Shown in pieces: positions 58,218 to 64,000 of a stretch of 64,000 bases of DNA. The notes under the pieces were generated by a model. It was given only the letters and a program-made list of their open reading frames with translations, was not told where the DNA came from and did not search any database. Every line of letters begins with the position of its first letter. Position 1 is the stretch's first letter. Position numbers and translations under genes: made by a program. This DNA comes from an uncultured SAR86 cluster bacterium (lineage in GTDB: Bacteria; Pseudomonadota; Gammaproteobacteria; Magnimaribacterales; D2472): the NCBI GenBank assembly GCA_902628925.1, contig CACOPA010000005.1, forward strand, positions 41,399 to 105,398, in the 5' to 3' direction.

Positions 58218-58910
58218 ATGAAAAAATTACTTTTTAGCTTAATGTTGATCTCGCCATTAACATTTGCTGACGGATACATTGCTTCTTATTCAATTCAAGT
58301 CTCAGACGTGCAAAAGTTTGCAGGCTCATTCGATAAGTTGATGAAATCAAGCTGGGGTACATCGTTCCCGGGTGTTGTGACCTTGGGTCATTATGCATTT
58401 AATGGATACGATGATGCGTCTCATGCTGTCATCATTAGCTATGATTCTGAGGAAGATATGGCTAAAGGAACTGAATCTTTCTACACCCCTGAATTTGGTG
58501 CTTTTTTAGCCAGCGTTGCTGATGTCACTGAGCCTGTTGAGCAAGCTTTAAATAGAAAGCTAGCTAGCGGTGGAAACGGTGATGCTGACATGAATAATGT
58601 CTATACCATCTATAGAATGCAGGTAAAAGATCCAGGTGATTATGCAGATGCTTGGTCAGATCTAATTGATGCACAAGTTGCTGCTGGGAATATTGAAGGC
58701 GATTATGGTTTAAGAGCTCATATTGCAGGATCAGCTAACTTTTATACTCATTATGCGTTCACCGGCTCGTCATCTATGAAGACAGCTGTAGAGGGAAATA
58801 GAAACTTGCTTGCAAGTAAGTCATTCGAAAAATTTTCAAAGAAAGTTTCAGATAATAGACGAATTATGCAATCTTCAATTGTTGTAGTTCTTGCTAGATA
58901 CAATTATTAA
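58218..58910 (+). CDS. Secreted duplicated-domain protein, family copy 5
   Basis: A 230-residue exported protein (signal MKKLLFSLMLISPLTFA). Halves: IASYSIQVSDVQKFAGSFDKLM and YTIYRMQVKDPGDYADAWSDLID, each a beta-alpha-beta-like ~100-residue unit. It pairs best with the copy at 15495 (similar VxDPxxFxxxW/xxW segment in the second half). GGAGG ribosome site. It is followed by a terminator. Confidence 0.75.
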   Translation: MKKLLFSLMLISPLTFADGYIASYSIQVSDVQKFAGSFDKLMKSSWGTSFPGVVTLGHYAFNGYDDASHAVIISYDSEEDMAKGTESFYTPEFGAFLASVADVTEPVEQALNRKLASGGNGDADMNNVYTIYRMQVKDPGDYADAWSDLIDAQVAAGNIEGDYGLRAHIAGSANFYTHYAFTGSSSMKTAVEGNRNLLASKSFEKFSKKVSDNRRIMQSSIVVVLARYNY

Positions 58911-58930
58911 GAATCAAGAATTTCTATAAA

Positions 58931-58960
58931 AAAAAAGAGGGCTAATGAGCCCTTTTTTTA
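58931..58960 (+). terminator. Rho-independent terminator after family copy 5
   Basis: AGGGCT (58938-58943) and AGCCCT (58948-58953) pair across a four-base loop, flanked by an A-run and a T-run that can extend the stem. Confidence 0.88.
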
Positions 58961-58998
58961 TTTTTATAAAAAAACTTAAACTTTTTTTAAAAAACCTC

Positions 58999-59026
58999 TT
59001 GACGATTTCATAGAGAGGAGTAATAT
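58999..59026 (+). promoter_or_regulatory. Promoter of the candidate small RNA
   Basis: TTGACG (58999-59004) and TAATAT (59021-59026) are 16 bases apart, a good sigma70 pattern in an intergenic region bounded by terminators. Confidence 0.6.
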
Positions 59027-59032
59027 GATTCT

Positions 59033-59254
59033 TACCTTACGAAACCGACTAGGGACCAACTGCAGACGGAAAACTAGAGAGAATCGAAAGGAAGAGTCCG
59101 AAGGGCGAAAGCGTTATAAAGAGTTAACGATAAAAAATAGCTTTATAACCCACCAAGAGGAAAAGAGAGAATCCTCAAGGAGCTTAAGAGAATCTCACTT
59201 AAGACCCCTTCGAAACTCGGATTAGAAGACAGAGCCTCGGCTCTGTTTTTTTTT
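59033..59254 (+). ncRNA. Candidate regulatory small RNA
   Basis: About 220 bases between a TTGACG/TAATAT promoter and a strong terminator. Several stems can be drawn: TTATAAAG with CTTTATAA (59114-59148), GAGGA with TCCTC (59157-59176), CTTAAG repeated at 59183 and about 59198, and GCGAAAGC as a GNRA-like tetraloop. GGA occurs six times, as in CsrA-sequestering RNAs, but several are in stems, so that class is only a possibility. A 66-aa reading frame with a ribosome-site-like GGAG begins at 59025, but its ATG coincides with the -10 box, so I favour RNA over protein. Confidence 0.55.
59229..59254 (+). terminator. Rho-independent terminator of the small RNA
   Basis: ACAGAGCC and GGCTCTGT form an eight-pair stem with a TC loop, followed by nine Ts. 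Confidence 0.93.
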
Positions 59255-59353
59255 GGTTTAATATTTTTTTACCTTGAAGTAAAACATTTGGTTAATACCT
59301 GCTAAATCCTCATAAAACTGTTATATTCATTAGACAAATTTTAGGGGGAATTC

Positions 59354-61975
59354 ATGAAACTTAATAAATTTTTTGGCGTTATTGCGCTTCCATTTCTAGC
59401 AGTTACTTTAGTTGCGCAAGAAGTTGAGGAAGTTGTGATAACAGGTTCGTACATTAAATCGAGTCCTACAGATGGTGCTTCACCTGTTGAGATTATAGGT
59501 AGAGATGAGATTGATAATTTAAATGCAACAACCATTGCAGATATTACTGCTAATATTGCTGTGAACTCTGGATCAGAAAATAATTCAGACTCCTTTACAC
59601 AGGGTTCCACTCAAGGAACGTCCAATATAAACCTAAGAGGTTTAGGTTTATCATCAACCTTGGTTTTAGTTGATGGCAAAAGACATACACTTGCTGGTAA
59701 TACCGCAAATGATGGGAGTGTATTTGTTAATACTTCATCTATTCCAGTGATTGCCCTAGACAGAGTTGAAGTCCTTAAAGAAGGTGCTGCATCAATTTAT
59801 GGTTCTGATGCTGTTGCCGGTGTTGTTAACTACATACTTAGAAAAGACTTCACAGGGTTAGAAGTAGAAGTCTCAAGCCAAGAAGCTGATATTGGTGGAC
59901 AAACTGATGATAGATTTGGTGTTATTTGGGGTGTTGATGGCGATAACAGCAATTTTGTTGTTGCTATGAGTCAACTTAATCGTTCTCCAATGTCTGGCGC
60001 TGAGTTTGACCCAAGCCTAGCTCAATTAGGTATAAGTGGACTTGGAAATAGCTTCTTATTGTTTGGCCCTAGCACTGTTGAGAGTGGGCCTTATGCTGGC
60101 ACCTATACTCCATTCCAAAACGTGCCAGATGCAAACTGTGTTGAAAATAAAGGAATCTTAATTCCTCAAGCCAGTGGTTCCCGTTGTGGATTTGTTTATG
60201 GACCAAGATTTAATGTTGTAAATGATGAGGATCACATGAGTGCATTTGCATCATTTACCAATGAGCTTGAAAACGGTGTAACTTTTAATATCAATGTTAC
60301 TCAAACAGAGATTGATGTTAATGATAATCCACAATCACCATCTTATCCTGCTTTATCTTACTTAAGCCCTTCAAAAGCTATTTTGCCAGGGCAAGCCGGT
60401 AATCCATTTGGTGTTCCAGTATTGTGGTTAGGGCGACCATTAGGATCTGCTTTCCCATCACCAAATGCTCCTAGAGAGATTGAAGTAGATAGATTGTCTA
60501 TGAGTTTTACAGGTGAGTACGATAATGGGTTTACATGGGATCTTTCATATACTAATAGTAGTGACTCATCGTTTGGACGACAACCAGATACCAGCACCTC
60601 AAGATTTTCAGCAGCGATTGCTGGCACTGCAGGTGCCTCAGGCAATCTAAGTTGGAATCTATTTGATCCTTCAGCAAACTCTCAAGAATTAATAAATTTT
60701 ATTTCCACAGCTCAAGAAACATCGGTTAGTACAGATCTTTCTGTTCTTGATTATGTTGTAACTGGAAGCCTTGGTGGTACGAACATTGCTGCTGGGCTTC
60801 AATTTCGTGACGAAACTTTTGACATCAAACGTAATGCAGAATCCCTTGCACAATTTACTGCTGATGGAAGCATTGCTGTGCCTGCCGACCTATTATTCCT
60901 TGGTGGTGGACTTAATAGTGAGGCCAGCAGAAATGCAAAGGCTGTTTTTGTAGAAGCATCAAACCAATATTCTGATCAATTAGAGGTAAGAGCGGCCTTA
61001 AGGTATGAGGAACTTGAGAATGATAGTGCTGTTAATCCTAAGATTTCAGCCAGATATCAAGCTTCGGATAATTTAGTCCTTCGTGCTTCATTGAGCACCT
61101 CATTCAGAGAGGCGTCTTTAGCGCAATTAACAGCTACAACAATAGGTCTTCAAGGAATTCAAGATTTTACAACTGAAGGTGCACCTGTTGGGGGTGTTGC
61201 ATTCATTAGGGTTTCTCAAGCGAATAATCCTAATTTAGATCCTGAAGAGTCTGATAACTTAAATGTTGGTTTAATTTGGTCTCCCAATGACAACTTTAAT
61301 CTTAAGTTAGATTATTGGGCGATTGATTATACAGACCTCATCACGATTGAAAGTGCACAGGGTAAAGTCATAGCAAACCCACTAGATCCTGATGTGAAAA
61401 GAACTGTAGGCGGAACTTTAACAGGCGTTACTACAAGTTACTTTAATGCTTCGGCTGTTGATACTAATGGTTTTGATTTAGAAATGACTTATGATTTTGA
61501 TACTGGCTTAGGCTCAGCTCAAGTAGGTTTAAAAGCCATGCACATGCTTCAGTATGAAATCCCATTGCAAACTGGTGAAGTAAAAGATGTGGTTGGCCTC
61601 TTTAATCATGATAATTTTGCAAGATCTCTCCCTGAGACAAAAATGGTACTTCATGGAGCGCTTCAGAATGGAAATCATTCATTAGTTGCTTTTGGTAGGT
61701 GGGTTTCAGATTATGAAACTACAAGACCATTAGATGCTATTGCTCAATCAAGAGGATTTACAAATGATGTTGATAGCTTCTTTACCGTTGATCTTAAATA
61801 CTCATATAACTTTGAGATGAATGATAACGATCTTCTATTAACATTAGGTATGACAAATGCCTTTGATGAGGAGGTTCCACTTGTGTATGACGCTGCTAAC
61901 TGGAGTTATGATCCTAAGCATCATGACCCACGAGGCAGGATGGTCTATGTTGGTTTAAAGTATTCAATAAAATAA
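59354..61975 (+). CDS. Large TonB-dependent receptor
   Basis: An 873-residue outer-membrane receptor. Signal peptide, TonB box (EEVVITGSYIKSSP) and plug motifs (INLRGLGLSSTLVLVDGKRH, LDRVEVLKEGAASIYGSDAVAGVVNYIL) are intact. The barrel is rich in aromatics and terminates GRMVYVGLKYSIK, with the aromatic position near the end. It belongs to the broad iron-siderophore or oligosaccharide/vitamin receptor type; the plug gives no hint of substrate. No Fur box is evident upstream. A terminator follows, so it is monocistronic. Confidence 0.88.
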   Translation: MKLNKFFGVIALPFLAVTLVAQEVEEVVITGSYIKSSPTDGASPVEIIGRDEIDNLNATTIADITANIAVNSGSENNSDSFTQGSTQGTSNINLRGLGLSSTLVLVDGKRHTLAGNTANDGSVFVNTSSIPVIALDRVEVLKEGAASIYGSDAVAGVVNYILRKDFTGLEVEVSSQEADIGGQTDDRFGVIWGVDGDNSNFVVAMSQLNRSPMSGAEFDPSLAQLGISGLGNSFLLFGPSTVESGPYAGTYTPFQNVPDANCVENKGILIPQASGSRCGFVYGPRFNVVNDEDHMSAFASFTNELENGVTFNINVTQTEIDVNDNPQSPSYPALSYLSPSKAILPGQAGNPFGVPVLWLGRPLGSAFPSPNAPREIEVDRLSMSFTGEYDNGFTWDLSYTNSSDSSFGRQPDTSTSRFSAAIAGTAGASGNLSWNLFDPSANSQELINFISTAQETSVSTDLSVLDYVVTGSLGGTNIAAGLQFRDETFDIKRNAESLAQFTADGSIAVPADLLFLGGGLNSEASRNAKAVFVEASNQYSDQLEVRAALRYEELENDSAVNPKISARYQASDNLVLRASLSTSFREASLAQLTATTIGLQGIQDFTTEGAPVGGVAFIRVSQANNPNLDPEESDNLNVGLIWSPNDNFNLKLDYWAIDYTDLITIESAQGKVIANPLDPDVKRTVGGTLTGVTTSYFNASAVDTNGFDLEMTYDFDTGLGSAQVGLKAMHMLQYEIPLQTGEVKDVVGLFNHDNFARSLPETKMVLHGALQNGNHSLVAFGRWVSDYETTRPLDAIAQSRGFTNDVDSFFTVDLKYSYNFEMNDNDLLLTLGMTNAFDEEVPLVYDAANWSYDPKHHDPRGRMVYVGLKYSIK

Positions 61976-61998
61976 CTTAACCAAATACTAATAAATAA

Positions 61999-62027
61999 GA
62001 GCCCAGCATCGCTGGGCTTTTTATTTT
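61999..62027 (+). terminator. Rho-independent terminator after TonB receptor
   Basis: GCCCAGC (62001-62007) and GCTGGGC (62011-62017) form a seven-pair stem with a three-base loop, followed by T-rich sequence. Confidence 0.9.
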
Positions 62028-62097
62028 TGTAGCGTAACTTTGCAATGCATTTTTACTCTATATAGTTATAATTCAGTTAATCTAACTTTTTAAATTT

Positions 62098-64000
62098 ATG
62101 ACAGATCTTACTGAATTACACAACTTAAAATTCTCTATTGAATTAGCTGATTTTGTTGATAACGAAATGCTTCCAGGGCTTGATATTAGTTCAGATGATT
62201 TTTGGTCGTCTTTAAGCAAAATTTTCTATGAGTTTAGAGCGGAGAACGAGAATTTTTTAAAAATACGGGAAGAAATTCAAAGCAAAATAGATGATTGGCA
62301 CATTAACAACCCAAATTTTAATTTTGAGGAATACAAAGAATTTTTAAAATCAATAAATTATTTAGTAGAGGAAGGCCCAGATTTTTTAGTAACTACAGAT
62401 AATGTAGATGATGAGATTGCAGTGATTGCTGGACCACAGTTAGTTGTACCAGTGATGAATGCAAGATTTGCCTTAAACGCAGCTAATGCAAGATGGGGCA
62501 GTCTTTATGATGCACTTTATGGAACCGATATGATCGATGAGGCTGATGATGCTGAAAAAACCGGCCCGTATAATCCTGTTAGAGGCGATAAAGTTATAGC
62601 CTTTGCAAAACAGTTCTTAGATCAATATTTTTCTCTTAAACAGGGCTCATATACCGATGCCGTAAGTCTTAGTGTTAGTGATGGTAATTTTTTGGTTGAG
62701 TTGGAATCAGGAGAAACAACTTCACTAGAATCAGTAAATCAGTTTGTGGGTTTTAATGGCGTCTCAGACTCACCTAGTGCAATTTTGTTAAAAAATAATA
62801 ACCTGCATGTGGAGATTCAGATTGATAGAGATCATTCAGTTGGAGCAACTGATCCAGCTGGTATAAAAGATGTTTTTATGGAGTCAGCAATTACTACTAT
62901 TCAAGATTGCGAGGATTCTGTAGCGGCAGTCGATTCAGAGGATAAGATTCAGGTCTATAGAAATTGGCTTGGATTAATGAAAGGAGATCTGGAAGAAACC
63001 TTTTTAAAAGGTGGTAAAGAAATGACCCGATCTTTAAATTCTGATAGAGACTATCTTGATCCAGATGGTAACCTATTCTCACTACCTGGAAGAAGTACCA
63101 TGTTGGTTAGGAATGTTGGACATTTAATGACTAATCCAGCAATCGTAGACAAGGACGGTAATGAAATTCCTGAAGGAATTATGGATGCTATGTTCACTGT
63201 GTGTTGTGCCATACATGACTTAAATAAAAGTTCAAAATTTCAAAATTCCAGAACAGGAAGTATCTATATTGTTAAACCAAAAATGCATGGTCCCGATGAG
63301 GTAGCTTTTGCATGTAAAATTTTTGCTGCTGTAGAGCAAGCTCTTGGCCTTGAAGTGGGCACAGTAAAAATTGGCATTATGGATGAGGAGCGAAGAACAA
63401 CAGTTAATCTTAAGGAGTGTATAAGAGCTGCTCAAGACAGAGTAATCTTTATTAATACTGGTTTTTTAGATAGAACTGGAGATGAGATTCATACCTCCAT
63501 GGAGGCCGGCCCTGTTGTTCCTAAAAGAATCATGAAACAACAAACCTGGATTAATGCTTACGAGGATTGGAATGTGGATGTTGGGTTAAGTTGTGGATTA
63601 AAAGGCAAAGCTCAAATTGGAAAAGGTATGTGGCCAATGCCTGATGAGATGTTGGAAATGTATCAAGTAAAGATTGGACATCCAAAATCAGGAGCCAATT
63701 GCGCTTGGGTGCCATCACCAACTGCAGCAACACTTCACGCCATGCATTATCATGAAATACTTGTTAGTGATCAGCAAACTGAGATTCAAAAGAGAAAGCA
63801 TGCATCTCTGGATGACATACTTCAAGTTCCCTTAATGGATAACATTGAGGAGTTAACTGATAAAGTGATTCAAGAAGAGCTTGATAATAATGCTCAAGGC
63901 ATCTTGGGTTATGTTGTGCGCTGGGTAAATCAAGGTGTTGGATGCTCAAAAGTCCCTGATATTAATAATATTGGTTTAATGGAAGATAGAGCAACTTGCA
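62098..64000 (+). CDS. glcB: Malate synthase G, N-terminal part
   Basis: The frame opens at the ATG at 62098 and stays open to the window end (634 codons), so the gene is cut by the window. The sequence matches malate synthase [15 protein letters not shown] near residue 150, [50 protein letters not shown], and [15 protein letters not shown] followed by [21 protein letters not shown]. It condenses glyoxylate with acetyl-CoA to malate in the glyoxylate cycle. No stop within the window. Identification is secure. Confidence 0.94.
   Translation, partial: MTDLTELHNLKFSIELADFVDNEMLPGLDISSDDFWSSLSKIFYEFRAENENFLKIREEIQSKIDDWHINNPNFNFEEYKEFLKSINYLVEEGPDFLVTTDNVDDEIAVIAGPQLVVPVMNARFALNAANARWGSLYDALYGTDMIDEADDAEKTGPYNPVRGDKVIAFAKQFLDQYFSLKQGSYTDAVSLSVSDGNFLVELESGETTSLESVNQFVGFNGVSDSPSAILLKNNNLHVEIQIDRDHSVGATDPAGIKDVFMESAITTIQDCEDSVAAVDSEDKIQVYRNWLGLMKGDLEETFLKGGKEMTRSLNSDRDYLDPDGNLFSLPGRSTMLVRNVGHLMTNPAIVDKDGNEIPEGIMDAMFTVCCAIHDLNKSSKFQNSRTGSIYIVKPKMHGPDEVAFACKIFAAVEQALGLEVGTVKIGIMDEERRTTVNLKECIRAAQDRVIFINTGFLDRTGDEIHTSMEAGPVVPKRIMKQQTWINAYEDWNVDVGLSCGLKGKAQIGKGMWPMPDEMLEMYQVKIGHPKSGANCAWVPSPTAATLHAMHYHEILVSDQQTEIQKRKHASLDDILQVPLMDNIEELTDKVIQEELDNNAQGILGYVVRWVNQGVGCSKVPDINNIGLMEDRATC

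Noticed and set aside
59025..59225. 66-codon reading frame with a GGAG element just before its ATG, considered as a basic protein gene
   Set aside because: The ATG coincides with the TAATAT -10 box of a good promoter and the sequence folds into several stems with a strong terminator, so the transcript is more likely an RNA starting after the ATG.

Overview
The window is AT-rich, densely coded DNA that looks like the chromosome of a free-living marine gammaproteobacterium. SAR86-like is my inference: there are many short secreted proteins, two TonB receptors, small membrane genes and a secF / suhB / trmJ order typical of Gammaproteobacteria. I ran no searches; families are named from motifs read in the translations.

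Layout. 0-2.1 kb: end of secF, suhB, trmJ and tRNA-Glu. 2.1-3.4 kb: small membrane-protein operon. 3.5-7.6 kb: fatty-acid-modifying operon (FAD oxidoreductase, DUF1365, two cyclopropane-synthase-like methyltransferases). 7.6-9.7 kb: small enzymes. 9.7-16.2 kb: heme uptake, with hugZ-hmuVUT and a TonB receptor diverging from two Fur boxes. 16.3-18 kb: haloalkane dehalogenase, a dimeric-barrel protein and a CIA30 protein. 18.0-18.35 kb: two copies of a structured RNA element before a 54-aa gene. 18.4-36.4 kb: housekeeping and secreted enzymes, including an overlapping operon of SDR, serine hydrolase, S1/P1 nuclease and patatin. 36.44 kb: tRNA-Gly(GCC).

36.5-49.4 kb is an integrated island. A 15-bp copy of the tRNA-Gly 3' end recurs at 49402-49416. 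The island carries tandem repeats, unknown small genes and an eight-gene co-directional block (39.3-46.9 kb). Five tightly overlapping genes at its core encode a beta-class DNA methyltransferase, a short protein where a restriction enzyme would sit, a ParB-like protein, an SNF2-type helicase and a DUF3883 nuclease-like protein. Ahead of them lie a Cas4-like nuclease and a multi-HTH protein. This is the best candidate for an undescribed restriction or defence system. No integrase was recognised.

49.4-64 kb: chromosomal genes resume with DUF1214 and FG-GAP proteins, more members of a duplicated secreted family (five copies in the window), a cyclase, a probable small RNA, a large TonB receptor and the start of malate synthase G, which runs off the end.
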